Counted from the first letter of the stretch, positions 1 to 8,324 are shown. The stretch is 64,000 nt of DNA from Streptomyces sp. NBC_01233 (GCF_035989305.1 NZ_CP108514.1:3844501-3908500), one strand, 5' to 3'. The notes: generated by a model from the sequence alone, not told the origin. Translations and numbers: made by a program.

Positions 1-233
1 CCGACGAAACAGCGGGGCAGGAGGACGTGTTCGAGGAGGCTGAACTGGAGCGGCTGCGGCAGGAGGCCCGCCGCACGTACGCCGAATCCGTACAGGCCGC
101 ACGCCCCCTGTCCGCCCGCGCGCTGGGTGAGGCGTACGGCATGAGCGAGTCCTGGGGACGTAAGCAGATCCTCGCCGCCCGCGACGACAGCGACCGCCCC
201 CGCCTGACCGCTGTACCCGCCGGGACTGGGTGA
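1..233 (+). CDS. C-terminal part of a DUF2637-like AICE protein (5' end outside window)
   Basis: The frame is open from base 3 and carries upstream residues before the GTG at 27, so the gene probably starts outside the window. The visible 76 or so residues include a short helix-turn-helix-like segment (LSARALGEAYGMSESWGRKQ) close to the C-terminus. This type of tail follows the membrane helices of DUF2637 proteins that AICEs and Streptomyces plasmids encode near their transfer genes. The assignment rests on that tail only. A shorter product starting at GTG 27 is possible, but its AGGAGG at 19-24 is too close. The stop overlaps the next gene. Confidence 0.55.
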   Translation, partial: DETAGQEDVFEEAELERLRQEARRTYAESVQAARPLSARALGEAYGMSESWGRKQILAARDDSDRPRLTAVPAGTG

Positions 234-571
234 TGGGCACGCTGCCTGTGTACCGGTGGTGTCTGGCGCCGGATGGGCTGGCCACGCGTCGTCAGCTTCG
301 TGCCGCTGGGCTTCGGCCGGGCGGTCAGGATGTCGTCGCCCAGTTGGAGCGGCCGCGCCGTCGGCGCGGGCCGCTGGTGGCCTACCTGTACCGGCTCGAC
401 CTCGCCAAGCCGGTCCGGCCGATGACCGTCCGGCGGGCCGCGGCTCTTGCCAAGGCGAACGCCGCCCGCCGCTGGTGCCCCTCCTGCCGCCGCGACGCCG
501 GGTACGTCATCCCGTCCTCGCTCGGCATGTGCACCCCCTGCCACGACCTCACCGAACAGCGCGTCGCCTGA
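230..571 (+). CDS. RRQ-motif zinc-binding AICE protein
   Basis: A 113-residue basic protein. An N-terminal TRRQLRAAGL segment is followed by an arginine-rich stretch (QLERPRRRRGPLVAYLYR), and two CxxC pairs near the end (CPSC and CTPC, about 23 residues apart) should bind one zinc ion. These marks fit the small RRQRL-motif zinc-binding family that recurs in AICEs of Streptomyces, whose function is not known. GTG 230 and ATG 233 are both possible starts. They overlap the stop codon of the preceding gene, so translation is probably coupled. A role in nucleic-acid binding is inference. Confidence 0.7.
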   Translation: MMGTLPVYRWCLAPDGLATRRQLRAAGLRPGGQDVVAQLERPRRRRGPLVAYLYRLDLAKPVRPMTVRRAAALAKANAARRWCPSCRRDAGYVIPSSLGMCTPCHDLTEQRVA

Positions 572-597
572 CCACCCCGACACCTTCAGGAGATCAC

Positions 598-840
598 GTG
601 TCCACGCAGACCTCGCACACCAGCAGCCCCGCCCCCGCCGTGCAGGGATCGCACCACTGGGTCCTCACGCTGGAGCTCCCCGGCCGGGCGGTCAGCACGC
701 AGTACGGCACCTACACCCCGCCCGTCGGCTGGACCCGGCACGACGTGTTCATGGCCATCAAGCGCGAGATCGGTGAGCAGCGCCCCGAGCTGGCGACCGC
801 CAACGTCATGTTCTTCGCGCTGGAGCCCAACCAGCTCTGA
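598..840 (+). CDS. Small AICE protein of unknown function
   Basis: An 80-residue protein starting at GTG 598 with AGGAG at 588-592. The N-terminus is Ser/Thr/Pro-rich. The core (HHWVLTLELPGRAVSTQYGTY) looks like a small beta-rich fold, followed by an amphipathic helix (DVFMAIKREIGEQRPEL). There are no cysteines, membrane segment or signal peptide. I recognise no characterised family. Its place between the zinc protein and the large membrane protein of the transfer region makes an accessory role in the element likely. A strong hairpin follows 11 bases after the stop. Confidence 0.7.
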   Translation: MSTQTSHTSSPAPAVQGSHHWVLTLELPGRAVSTQYGTYTPPVGWTRHDVFMAIKREIGEQRPELATANVMFFALEPNQL

Positions 841-851
841 CCTGCATCAGC

Positions 852-894
852 AAGGGCCCGGCCACCCACCTCCTACAGCGTCGGCCGGGCCCTT
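852..894 (+). terminator. Intergenic hairpin after small AICE gene
   Basis: A perfect 12-bp stem (AAGGGCCCGGCC at 852-863 pairing with 883-894) lies between two AICE genes, with a short pyrimidine run after it. It may terminate or attenuate transcription, or stabilise processed mRNA ends. Similar hairpins recur between other genes of this element. Confidence 0.6.
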
Positions 895-921
895 CTCCTC
901 CCCGAAGGGGGCCCGTTCAGC

Positions 922-2565
922 ATGACCGAGATCCTCACCGAACCGGTAGCTCCTCCCGAAGAAACCACCCCCGCCCTGGCCACGCCGGAGACCAGCGAGA
1001 CCAAGACCGGCGCCAAGCAGGTCGAGCACACCCCTGGCGGATTCCCGGTGGTGCCGCTGTCCTTGTCTGGGACGAACGCGACGGCCGGGCTGCTGGCCAC
1101 GGCCGCCCTGGCCGGTGGTCCGGTCGCCGCCGTGATCGCGATGACCGGCGCCGCCGTCCTGGGTACCGTCGCCGCCCACCAGCACGCCAAAGCGTCCAAG
1201 GGGGCCAAGTCCACCAAGGGCAGGGCCGCTTCGAAGGCCACCACCACGGGCTCCGGCCAGAGCGGCGCCCGGTCCGCGAACGCGGGCCGTGGCCTCCTGG
1301 GCCGGATCCCCGCCCAGCCCCGGACCACCGCTCGTAGTGGTGGGCCTGCAACGGCGGCCCGCGGGAACGCCACCGGTGGCCAGGCCCGCCACCGTGGGGG
1401 CACCTCGCCCCGGTCGGGCAGTACCAGCCCGAGCACGGGCAAGGCTGGTGATTCGTCAGCCCGTCAGCGTGCCGGGCGGGCGGTCGCCGGGCTGGGTGGG
1501 GGCCGTGCCGGGCAGGTGCAGGCGCTGCGGGCCCAGTCCCGTACGCAGACACCGACCCGGATGGCCGCCCGCACGGCTGCCGTTCAGGCGCGCCGTCAGG
1601 TCGCGGACACCCGCCGGGCCGCGAAGGCGGCCGAGCGCGCGGCCGCGACCGCTGCCAAGCCCCGGGGCCTGGCAGCGCGGACCCTCGCGAAGGGCATGGG
1701 CAAGGCCGCTGCCGTTCGCGACAAGGCCGTCGGAGCTGCCCGCACTGCCCGGGACCGCAGCGCGGGTCGCGCGGTGGGCAAGGGCCGCGCGCAGGTTCAG
1801 ACGGCCGCGTACCGCAAGCGCCTCGCCCAGGTGAAGGCGCCCGCGCAGAAGGCGGCCCGTAAGGCCCTGCTGCGGTCGGCCGCCCGCTTCCACGCCCGCA
1901 AGGCCCTCGCCGGGGTTCTCGGCGCGGGCGTCGGACTCCTCGGGCTGGTCACCACGCCGCTCGGCCGGTGGCTGGGCTGGGGCTGGCTGATGCATCCCGG
2001 CCGGCGCCTCTACCGGTTCCTGGTCGGCCGGGCGCGCGCCGAGCGCGAGGCCCGGGATGAGGCCATCCACAACCAGCTCGAAGACGACGAGGAGGCCGCC
2101 GAAGAGCAGGTGGCGGCCGAGCAGGACCAGGACGACGAGCAGGTCGGGGCCCGCGTCGAGCGGCCCGCCACGTACGTTCCCGCACCGCCCACCAGTCAAG
2201 GAGCACACGACGTGAGCAACGTTTCCGGGTTCAGGTTCGAGGAACTGGCCGCCGAGATGGAGCAGGCCGCCCAGCAGTACGAGCCGGAGAACTGCATGGA
2301 GATCCTCGCCATGCTCGAAGGCCTCCCCGAGGCCCTGCAGGCCATCGCGAACATCCTGCGGATCCTCGCCGAGCGCTCCGACAACGAGTTCCCCCTGGAA
2401 AAGGTCGTCGCCGACATCCTCTCCGACCTCTACTCCGTGTTCGCCAACTCGGTGTCCTTCTCCGAGGAGCTGGGCCCGACCTTCCGCCAGGCCCACGAGG
2501 CGGACATCGCCCGCCACGAGGACCCCCGCAACGGCCTGGACGCTGAGAAGGGCTGGAACGTCTGA
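922..2565 (+). CDS. Large membrane-associated AICE transfer-region protein
   Basis: A 547-residue protein with an unusual layout. Residues 1-40 are acidic and Pro/Thr-rich. About 48-86 form a hydrophobic hairpin (ATAALAGGPVAAVIAMTGAAVLGTV). Residues 90-300 are very rich in Ala, Arg, Lys and Gly with low complexity. Another hydrophobic stretch follows (KALAGVLGAGVGLLGLVTTPLG), then an acidic linker rich in Glu, Asp and Gln, and a folded helical C-terminal domain of about 110 residues. The gene ends one base before the ATG of the translocase, so the two are probably co-translated. Such proteins sit just upstream of tra in several AICEs. A function at the mating site or septal membrane is inferred from position only. 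Confidence 0.7.
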   Translation: MTEILTEPVAPPEETTPALATPETSETKTGAKQVEHTPGGFPVVPLSLSGTNATAGLLATAALAGGPVAAVIAMTGAAVLGTVAAHQHAKASKGAKSTKGRAASKATTTGSGQSGARSANAGRGLLGRIPAQPRTTARSGGPATAARGNATGGQARHRGGTSPRSGSTSPSTGKAGDSSARQRAGRAVAGLGGGRAGQVQALRAQSRTQTPTRMAARTAAVQARRQVADTRRAAKAAERAAATAAKPRGLAARTLAKGMGKAAAVRDKAVGAARTARDRSAGRAVGKGRAQVQTAAYRKRLAQVKAPAQKAARKALLRSAARFHARKALAGVLGAGVGLLGLVTTPLGRWLGWGWLMHPGRRLYRFLVGRARAEREARDEAIHNQLEDDEEAAEEQVAAEQDQDDEQVGARVERPATYVPAPPTSQGAHDVSNVSGFRFEELAAEMEQAAQQYEPENCMEILAMLEGLPEALQAIANILRILAERSDNEFPLEKVVADILSDLYSVFANSVSFSEELGPTFRQAHEADIARHEDPRNGLDAEKGWNV

Positions 2566-2566
2566 C

Positions 2567-4693
2567 ATGACCAGCAACCAGACCGTCACACACAACGGGC
2601 TGGCGCTGGACTGGGCCGCCGGTCACGGACCCGTGACCGGCGCCCTGTCCGCGACCACCGGAGCGTTCGCCGTCGCCACCATCGGCACCCTCACCCACAT
2701 GCCCCCGAGCTGGGCCCTGGCGGTCGGCGCCGCCGGCGCGATCGGCCACTCCGCAACCGGCCTGCGCCAGCGCCTGGCCGCCCGTACCATCGGCGCCCGC
2801 GCCGCGTCCTGGCTTCTCGGATCCGGCTGGACCACCTGGGCCCTGGCCACCGGGCCCCTGACCTGGGCCGCCCTCGGTTCGCTGGCCACCCTGGGCGTCG
2901 CGATCGGCGCCTCCGCCCGCGCCACCGGCCTCTACGAAGAGGCCCGCGAGCTGGAGGCTCTCGCAGCTGCTGAACGGCACGTCGCCCGCGAACTCTCGGC
3001 GGAACGCCGGGCCGTCGCCGCCGAGTGGGTCGACCGGATCCAGCGGGTCTGCGGGATCACCGTGCGGATCCTGGCGGTGGAGATGTGGCCCACCAACACC
3101 GGGTTCACCATCGACGCCGAACTCCCGCCCGGCGGCACCACCTACACGAAAATCGCCCAGGAGAACGCGCGCCTCAGCGCCGACGCCCGCCTGCCCCACG
3201 GGTGCAGCGCCGCCGCCTCCCCCGGCATCGACCAAGGCCGCGTCCTGATCGACGTCACCACCGTCAACGTCCTCGCCACCGAGGTCCAGTACCCGTCCGA
3301 GTACGGCGCCCTGTCGATCCACACCGGGATCCCGTGGGGCTACCGCACCAACGCGGACGAGATCCTCACCTACCTGCGCGAGCAGTGCGCGCTGGTGGTC
3401 GGGCCGACCGGATCCGGCAAGACGAACATGGTCCACGTCATCCTGGCCGGGTTCGCCCGCGCCACCGACATCCTGACCTGGGTCATCGACCTCAACGCCG
3501 GATCCGCCGGCCTCCCGTGGATCCGCCCCGCCATGGAAGGCGGCCACGGCGAGCCGGTCCGTCCCGGCATCGACTGGCTCGCCTCCACCCACGAGGAAGC
3601 CAACCTGCTGCTCGACGCGGCCCTGCGGATCGGCCTCTACCGCAAGCGCGCCTACCAGGACCTCATGGCCAAGGCCAACACCGACCTCCTGCCGGTCAGC
3701 GGGCAGATCCCGCAGATCATGATCGTGATCGACGAGGGCGCCGAGATCCTGACCAGCAACGAGCCCGAGAAACGCAAGCTCGCCAAGAAGATCCTCGAAG
3801 TGATCCGGATGCTCCGGGCCATGGGCCTTCGCACCGTCCTGACCGCGCTCGGCGCGACCGGCGCCGTCCTCGGCAACCTCATGATCCGGCGTGAGGCCAA
3901 AACCAGGGTGGCCCTCACCGGAGGCGAAACCGAGGGCATGGACCTCTCCAAGCTGTTCCCCGGCGCACGCGGCCTTCGGGTCGAGCAGGCACCACACAAA
4001 GGCACCGGCTTCGCAGGCACCCCCGAATCCCCCGTCGCCCTCTTCGGGACCTGGCGGATCCTGCCCAACCAGATCCGCGACATCGTGCTGGCCACGTCCG
4101 ACCGGCACCCCCGCCTGGACGACGTCTCCGCGAAAGCCGCGGGCGCCGACTACGCCCGCCGCTGGGACCACGCCCGCACCGCATGGATCACCGAACACCA
4201 GCACACCGACCCCGACACCGAACCGGCCGCCAGCACCACCCCGGCCCCGGCCGCCGGGAACCTCGCCGGGGGCCTGAACCTCTCCGCCCACCGCAACACC
4301 GCCACCGCACCATCCGCGCCGGCCGTCGCGGACGAGGACGCACTGGCGGCGGAGTTCATGCGGCAGATCGACGCCCAGTTCGCCACCACCACCGACCCCG
4401 GCCAGCCCCCGGCCGAACGGCCGACCCAGCCGGGGCTGAACCTGTCCGCGCACCGCGCCGAGGACAACGCCGCCCAGCAAACCGCCCTCACCCTCCTCCT
4501 GGCCGCCGGTCCCGAAGGCACCGGCGCCTCCGCCATCGCCCGCCAGCTCGACCGCTACGGCACCACCCGCCAGACCGTCGCCGGATGGCTCAAGACCTGG
4601 ACCGAGGAAGGCGAAGCCGTACGGATCGGGACCGGCACCAAGACCCGCTACGTCCACCGCCAGCACGCCCCGGAGACACCCTCCGAGGACTGA
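2567..4693 (+). CDS. tra: FtsK/SpoIIIE-type conjugative DNA translocase (TraB-like)
   Basis: The motor of AICE conjugation, a hexameric ATPase that moves double-stranded element DNA into a neighbouring hypha. Residues 1-120 hold paired hydrophobic segments that should anchor it in the membrane. Walker A (GPTGSGKT) lies at residues 279-286 and Walker B (MIVIDEGAE) near 385-392. The C-terminal 75 residues (QTALTLLLAAGPEGTGASAI, then a Tyr/Thr-rich helix and a basic wing) form a winged-helix domain like the one TraB uses to read clt repeats. Repeat copies lie within 160 bp downstream. The length of 708 residues is normal for the family. A Pro/Ala/Thr-rich linker joins motor and DNA-binding domain. 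Confidence 0.93.
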   Translation: MTSNQTVTHNGLALDWAAGHGPVTGALSATTGAFAVATIGTLTHMPPSWALAVGAAGAIGHSATGLRQRLAARTIGARAASWLLGSGWTTWALATGPLTWAALGSLATLGVAIGASARATGLYEEARELEALAAAERHVARELSAERRAVAAEWVDRIQRVCGITVRILAVEMWPTNTGFTIDAELPPGGTTYTKIAQENARLSADARLPHGCSAAASPGIDQGRVLIDVTTVNVLATEVQYPSEYGALSIHTGIPWGYRTNADEILTYLREQCALVVGPTGSGKTNMVHVILAGFARATDILTWVIDLNAGSAGLPWIRPAMEGGHGEPVRPGIDWLASTHEEANLLLDAALRIGLYRKRAYQDLMAKANTDLLPVSGQIPQIMIVIDEGAEILTSNEPEKRKLAKKILEVIRMLRAMGLRTVLTALGATGAVLGNLMIRREAKTRVALTGGETEGMDLSKLFPGARGLRVEQAPHKGTGFAGTPESPVALFGTWRILPNQIRDIVLATSDRHPRLDDVSAKAAGADYARRWDHARTAWITEHQHTDPDTEPAASTTPAPAAGNLAGGLNLSAHRNTATAPSAPAVADEDALAAEFMRQIDAQFATTTDPGQPPAERPTQPGLNLSAHRAEDNAAQQTALTLLLAAGPEGTGASAIARQLDRYGTTRQTVAGWLKTWTEEGEAVRIGTGTKTRYVHRQHAPETPSED

Positions 4694-4694
4694 G

Positions 4695-4853
4695 TTGTCG
4701 CTTGTCGCCAACCCCCCTGACAGAAGCCCTCGCCGACCCTCCAACGGGCTTGGAAACGGCTTGTGACCTGGGAGGCGACAAGCGACAAGACAAGACAAGC
4801 GACAAGGCACACGACAAGCGGACGACAAGTAACGCGACAAGCGAGACGACAAG
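4695..4853 (+). repeat. clt-like cluster of CGACAAG repeats after tra
   Basis: Seven CGACAAG copies begin at 4776, 4783, 4800, 4812, 4823, 4835 and 4847, and further GACAAG copies lie at 4789 and 4794. Two inverted copies sit at 4695-4707, right after the tra stop. The last four follow each other at 11-12 bp, about one helical turn. Short direct repeats beside the translocase gene are the known form of the clt locus that TraB recognises. Assigning these copies that role is inference. Confidence 0.75.
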
Positions 4854-4860
4854 CCGCCAC

Positions 4861-4893
4861 GGGCAGCACCCCGGCCTTCCCGGGGTGCTGCCC
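4861..4893 (+). terminator. Strong hairpin after clt-like repeats
   Basis: A perfect 14-bp stem (4861-4874 with 4880-4893) closes on a 5-base loop. The Shine-Dalgarno of the next gene lies 10 bases further on. It could end the tra transcript or act as a 5' processing stop for the downstream message. Confidence 0.7.
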
Positions 4894-4915
4894 GTGCTGT
4901 TGAAGGAGCCCCGTG

Positions 4916-5395
4916 GTGCATGAGCCCACCCGCACGAGCACCACCCCCACGACCCGCTACGGCGACCCGGTCCACTACCCCACCGCCATCCAGCAGCCCG
5001 TCATGCTGCCCACCGAACTCCCGCCCGGCATCCAGCTCGTCACCCTCCCCGGCGGCTACCGCACCCTCGCCTACACCCAGCCCGCCTCCCCCGAACCGGC
5101 CGCGCCGCAGCCGATCCCGGCCTGGGCCAAGACCACCGCACTCCTCGCCCCGACCGTCGGCGGTGGCGTGGCCGCCGCCGGATTCGGGATCTCCTACGCC
5201 GCCCCGGGACTGATCGCCATGACCGAAGCCCTCTGGGCCGCCATCGCCCTCATCGCCGCCGGCGTCATCGCCCCCGCCCTCCTGCGGACTACACGCCGGA
5301 CCGGACGGGGCGCCGCGCCGGTCCAGCACATCACCCAGAACATCACCGCGCCCGGCATGTTCGGCCGCGCCACCGGCACCCTCAACAACCGCTGA
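4916..5395 (+). CDS. Small membrane protein, Spd-like (plasmid spread) candidate
   Basis: A 159-residue protein starting at the second of two adjacent GTG codons (4913, 4916). AAGGAG at 4903-4908 favours 4916. The first 70 residues are hydrophilic, rich in Pro and Thr. Two hydrophobic segments follow (about 75-97 and 103-121, with AAPGLIAMTEALWAAIALIA), then a basic tail ending in Asn and Arg. Small Pro-rich membrane proteins after tra in Streptomyces plasmids and AICEs include the Spd proteins that help intramycelial spread. The assignment is by position and topology, since no diagnostic motif is visible. Confidence 0.6.
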   Translation: MHEPTRTSTTPTTRYGDPVHYPTAIQQPVMLPTELPPGIQLVTLPGGYRTLAYTQPASPEPAAPQPIPAWAKTTALLAPTVGGGVAAAGFGISYAAPGLIAMTEALWAAIALIAAGVIAPALLRTTRRTGRGAAPVQHITQNITAPGMFGRATGTLNNR

Positions 5396-5406
5396 AAGGC
5401 CAACCC

Positions 5407-5586
5407 GTGAACCAGACCCCGCCGCCGCTGTCGGAGCTGCTCTCCGACGCGGTCGCCCTCCTCACCGGCAAGCAGACCGTCCGCTGCCCGCACCCCGGAT
5501 GCCGCGTCAACGTCCGCTACCGCGCCGTCACCCCCGACGAGGCGAAGCAGCTGATCGACCTGGCCACCGACCACGCCCGCCACTGA
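5407..5586 (+). CDS. Small CxxxxC protein of the AICE
   Basis: A 59-residue protein starting at GTG 5407 and stopping at TGA 5584-5586, with GAAAGG about 7 bases upstream. An N-terminal helix (LSELLSDAVALLTGKQTV) precedes a possible half zinc site (CPHPGC), a short strand pair, and a C-terminal helix ending in His-Ala-Arg-His. The remaining zinc ligands could be the terminal histidines. It lies 11 bases after the preceding membrane-protein gene and reads like other short AICE accessory proteins. No function is known to me. Confidence 0.65.
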   Translation: MNQTPPPLSELLSDAVALLTGKQTVRCPHPGCRVNVRYRAVTPDEAKQLIDLATDHARH

Positions 5587-5590
5587 ACGC

Positions 5591-5632
5591 CGAGGGCGGC
5601 CCCCTCACGCCAATGAAGCGGGGCCGCCCTCG
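5591..5632 (+). terminator. Intergenic hairpin before prim-pol gene
   Basis: A perfect 13-bp stem (CGAGGGCGGCCCC at 5591-5603 with 5620-5632) and a 16-base loop lie 5 bases after a stop codon. It separates the transfer genes from the replication operon and is a plausible terminator or attenuator. Confidence 0.65.
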
Positions 5633-5667
5633 TCCACCAGCCCTCACGAGAACTGGAGACACCCAGC

Positions 5668-6588
5668 ATGACCCAACCCGCCGACATCCGGCGAGACCAC
5701 CGGCCGCGGCTTCTAGCCGAGGCACTCAGCCTCGCCGCCCGCGGCTGGCCCGTCTTCCCGCTCCGGCCCGGATCGAAGATCCCCGCGCTCCACAGCGAAG
5801 AGCGCTGCCCCCGCACCGAAAGCTGCATCGACGGGCACCTGAAGTGGGAGCAGCGCGCGACCACCGACCAGACGGTCATCGTCCGCTGCTGGACCCACAA
5901 GCCCTACAACATCGGCCTGGCCACCGGCCCCGCCGGACTGGTCGTCATCGACCTCGACACCCCCAAGCCCAACAGCAGTCAGGACGCGCCTGACGGCGCG
6001 GAGACCTTCACGGCGCTCTGCGAGCGCGCCGGGCAGCCCGTACCCGCCACCTACCGCACCCGGACCCCCTCCGGCGGGTCCCACCTGTACTTCACCGCCC
6101 CGGCCGGAATCCGGTTGGGGAACACGGCGGGCAAGCTCGGGCCGCTCGTGGACACCCGCGCCGTCGGCGGATACGTCGTCGCCCCCGGCAGCACCACCCC
6201 CGCCGGGGCCTACGAGGTGACCCACCAGGCCCCGGTCGCGGAACTCCCCGGCTGGCTGCTGCCCATGCTCCAGCCACCCGCCCCGGTCCGGACGCGGAGG
6301 CTGGCGGCCCCGGCCGTCAGCGGCGGCAGCGCGGCCCGCGCGGCGCTGGACGCCGAGTGCGCCGTGGTCCGCAACGCCCCGGACAAGGGGCGCAACAACA
6401 CGCTCAACCGGTGCGCCTTCAAGGTGGGGCGCTTCGTCGCGTGGGGCGACATCCCCCGCGACGAGGTGGAGGAGGCCTTCCAAGCGGCAGGGGAGGAGCG
6501 GGGACTCACCACCGCCGAGTGCCGCTCAACGATCCGCAGCGCCCTGGATAGCTCCGCCCGCACGGCCCGGGCCCGGGAGACGGCATGA
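5668..6588 (+). CDS. Bifunctional DNA primase/polymerase (prim-pol) of the AICE
   Basis: A 306-residue replication protein with an archaeo-eukaryotic primase-type prim-pol domain. The N-terminal helix and strand (ALSLAARGWPVFPLRPGSK) lead to the metal-binding acidic pair D95 and D97 in VVIDLD. Further on are a GGSHLYFTAPAG segment with the active-site His and the strand TRAVGGYVVAPGS. The C-terminal 80 residues form the small helical domain often fused to these enzymes (NNTLNRCAFKVGRFVAWGD). Prim-pol genes replace the rolling-circle initiator in one class of AICE. The gene overlaps the next by ATGA, and the third gene is a DUF3631 ATPase, so the three form a replication operon. Confidence 0.9.
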   Translation: MTQPADIRRDHRPRLLAEALSLAARGWPVFPLRPGSKIPALHSEERCPRTESCIDGHLKWEQRATTDQTVIVRCWTHKPYNIGLATGPAGLVVIDLDTPKPNSSQDAPDGAETFTALCERAGQPVPATYRTRTPSGGSHLYFTAPAGIRLGNTAGKLGPLVDTRAVGGYVVAPGSTTPAGAYEVTHQAPVAELPGWLLPMLQPPAPVRTRRLAAPAVSGGSAARAALDAECAVVRNAPDKGRNNTLNRCAFKVGRFVAWGDIPRDEVEEAFQAAGEERGLTTAECRSTIRSALDSSARTARARETA

Positions 6589-6947
6589 GCACCCAACCCC
6601 ATCCCCGCTTGGAAGGCCCCACCCAGACACCCACCGGCCCCAGCTCCGCCGAACCGGCCCCGGCCGCCGACGGCAGTGGCGCGCTGAAAGTCGTCGCCGA
6701 AGGCGTCCTTTCATCTCTTCGCCCTGACCCGCGCGGTGACGACGGGCGCCGGCCGGTGGGCTGGTTGCACATCGTGGCCCCGCCCTCGTTCAGTGCCCCG
6801 GTGCGGGCCAGCTCGTGGTGCTCGTGCGGGTACGAGCGGACCGCGATCGGCCGCCCCGCCGTCCTTCAGCTCGTCCAGGCCCACGACGACCACCGCACCG
6901 CATGCCCGCGGCTCACCACCACTCACGAAGGGAGGGCCGCCGCATGA
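6585..6947 (+). CDS. Small Cys-containing protein within the replication operon
   Basis: A 120-residue protein that starts inside the prim-pol stop (ATGA) and ends inside the next start (ATGA), so all three are probably translationally coupled. Residues 1-50 are Pro/Ala-rich and likely disordered. The second half (SSWCSCGYERTAIGRPAVLQ, then HDDHRTACPR) has three Cys and several His that could hold a metal. Similar short proteins sit between prim-pol and DUF3631 genes in Streptomyces elements, but I know of no assigned role. Confidence 0.7.
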   Translation: MSTQPHPRLEGPTQTPTGPSSAEPAPAADGSGALKVVAEGVLSSLRPDPRGDDGRRPVGWLHIVAPPSFSAPVRASSWCSCGYERTAIGRPAVLQLVQAHDDHRTACPRLTTTHEGRAAA

Positions 6948-8203
6948 GCGGGCCCGACACCACGAGCACCCCGCAGTCGATCGACGGGGCGGCGCTGTTG
7001 GACGAGGTGGAAGCGTTCCACCGCCGGTTCAACATCTTCCCGCGCGAGGCCGCCTACGTGGCGGTCGTCCTGTGGGACGCCCACGCGCACCTTCTCGACT
7101 CCTTCGACTCCACCCCGCGCATCGCCTTCTTGTCGCCCGAACCGGGGTCCGGCAAGTCCCGTGCGCTGGAGATCGTAGAGACCCTGGTGCCGAACCGGAT
7201 GGCCGCTGTGGACGCCTCGCCGTCCGCGCTCTTCCGTGCTGTCTCCGGCATCGACGGACAGCGCCCCACGATCCTCTTCGATGAGATCGACACCGTCTTC
7301 GGCCCGAAGGCCGGAGAAAATGAGCAGCTCCGGGGCTTCCTGAACGCCGGGCACCGACGCGGGCGGCTCATGTACCGGTGCGTTGGAGACGGCTCCAACC
7401 AGACCGTCCAGGGCTTTCCCTCCTACTGCGCCGTGGCCATGGCTGGACTCGGCTCCCTCCCGGACACGATCCTGACCCGGTCCGTCATCATCCGCATGCG
7501 CAAGCGCGCCCCGAACGAGACGGTCGAGCCCTACCGCGAGCGCATCAACGAGCAGGAAGGCCACAAGCTCCGCGACCGACTCGCCGCCTGGGCCGACACG
7601 GTGCGCGACCGGATCGCGGGTGCCTGGCCCGCCATGCCCGAAGGCGTCAGCGACAGGCCCGCAGACGTGTGGGAACCGCTGCTCGCCGTTGCCGACGCGG
7701 CCGGCGGGCACTGGCCCGACCGCGCCCGCGCCGCCTGCCTCGAACTCGTCGCGGCCGCGCGGGACAACGACGAGTCCTCTCTCGGCGTCCGGCTGCTTAC
7801 CGACCTCCGCGACAGCGTGTTCTGCGGAGCCGACCGCATGTCCACGGCCGTCATCCTCGAATGCCTGCTCCGCATGGACGACGCCCCTTGGGCGGACCTG
7901 GACGACAAGCCGCTGAACGCCCGCACCCTCTCCAAGCTCCTCGGCCAGTACGTCACCCCCGCCAACAAGCCGATCAAGCCGCGCGGCATCCGCACCGCCT
8001 CTGGTACCCCCAAGGGCTACTACGCCGAAGACCTCACGGACGCCTGGACCCGCTACTGCCCCCCGCCCCCTCTCAGGTCCGCAACATCCGCAACGTCCGC
8101 CACACCGCAGGTCAGCCGGGGTGAATCTGTGGCGGATACCGCCACAGCCATCCGCCACACGCCCGCAGAAACCGCCACACCGCTCTTCCCCGTCGCCGGA
8201 TAG
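6944..8203 (+). CDS. DUF3631 ATPase, replication helicase-like protein of the AICE
   Basis: A 419-residue protein starting at ATG 6944 with GGAGGG about 11 bases upstream. Walker A (PEPGSGKS) is at residues 65-72 and Walker B (ILFDEID) at 110-116. Next comes the conserved segment LRGFLNAGHRRGR and sensor-like residues in LPDTILTRSVIIRMRKR. These are hallmarks of DUF3631, a AAA-type domain found with prim-pol in actinobacterial mobile elements and thought to unwind the origin. The last 35 residues are low-complexity (Ser/Ala/Thr) because the DNA there is also part of the iteron-like repeat array. A longer upstream start would overlap the previous gene heavily and lacks a ribosome site. Confidence 0.85.
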   Translation: MSGPDTTSTPQSIDGAALLDEVEAFHRRFNIFPREAAYVAVVLWDAHAHLLDSFDSTPRIAFLSPEPGSGKSRALEIVETLVPNRMAAVDASPSALFRAVSGIDGQRPTILFDEIDTVFGPKAGENEQLRGFLNAGHRRGRLMYRCVGDGSNQTVQGFPSYCAVAMAGLGSLPDTILTRSVIIRMRKRAPNETVEPYRERINEQEGHKLRDRLAAWADTVRDRIAGAWPAMPEGVSDRPADVWEPLLAVADAAGGHWPDRARAACLELVAAARDNDESSLGVRLLTDLRDSVFCGADRMSTAVILECLLRMDDAPWADLDDKPLNARTLSKLLGQYVTPANKPIKPRGIRTASGTPKGYYAEDLTDAWTRYCPPPPLRSATSATSATPQVSRGESVADTATAIRHTPAETATPLFPVAG

Positions 8204-8324
8204 CCGACCGGACTCACAGGGCGCCGCCACCAACCGCGTGGCGGCACCTATCCGCAACACAACCGCGATCCGCCACAAATCCAAGCCGCTGACCTGTGGT
8301 GTTGCGGCGTGGCGGATGTTGCGG
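8078..8324 (+). repeat. Iteron-like array, candidate AICE replication origin
   Basis: About a dozen copies of an 8-9 bp word, TCCGCMAC or close variants, occur in both orientations. Forward copies lie at 8078, 8086, 8095, 8150, 8250 and 8267, and reverse copies (GTKGCGGA-like) at 8128, 8300, 8309 and 8317. Diverged copies (CCGCCACA) lie at 8139 and 8172. The array starts inside the 3' end of the DUF3631 gene and ends just before the xis ribosome site. Position next to the replication genes makes an origin likely; an operator role for xis-int is the alternative. Confidence 0.65.

Noticed and set aside
4183..4923. Frame translating the clt-like repeats into a Lys/Asp-rich peptide
   Set aside because: It overlaps tra in another phase, has no ribosome site, and the repeat pattern is better explained as a DNA signal.
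2231..5329. Minus-strand frame of 1,032 codons across tra
   Set aside because: Antisense open frames are common at this GC content. The plus strand shows Walker motifs, ribosome sites and coupled genes.
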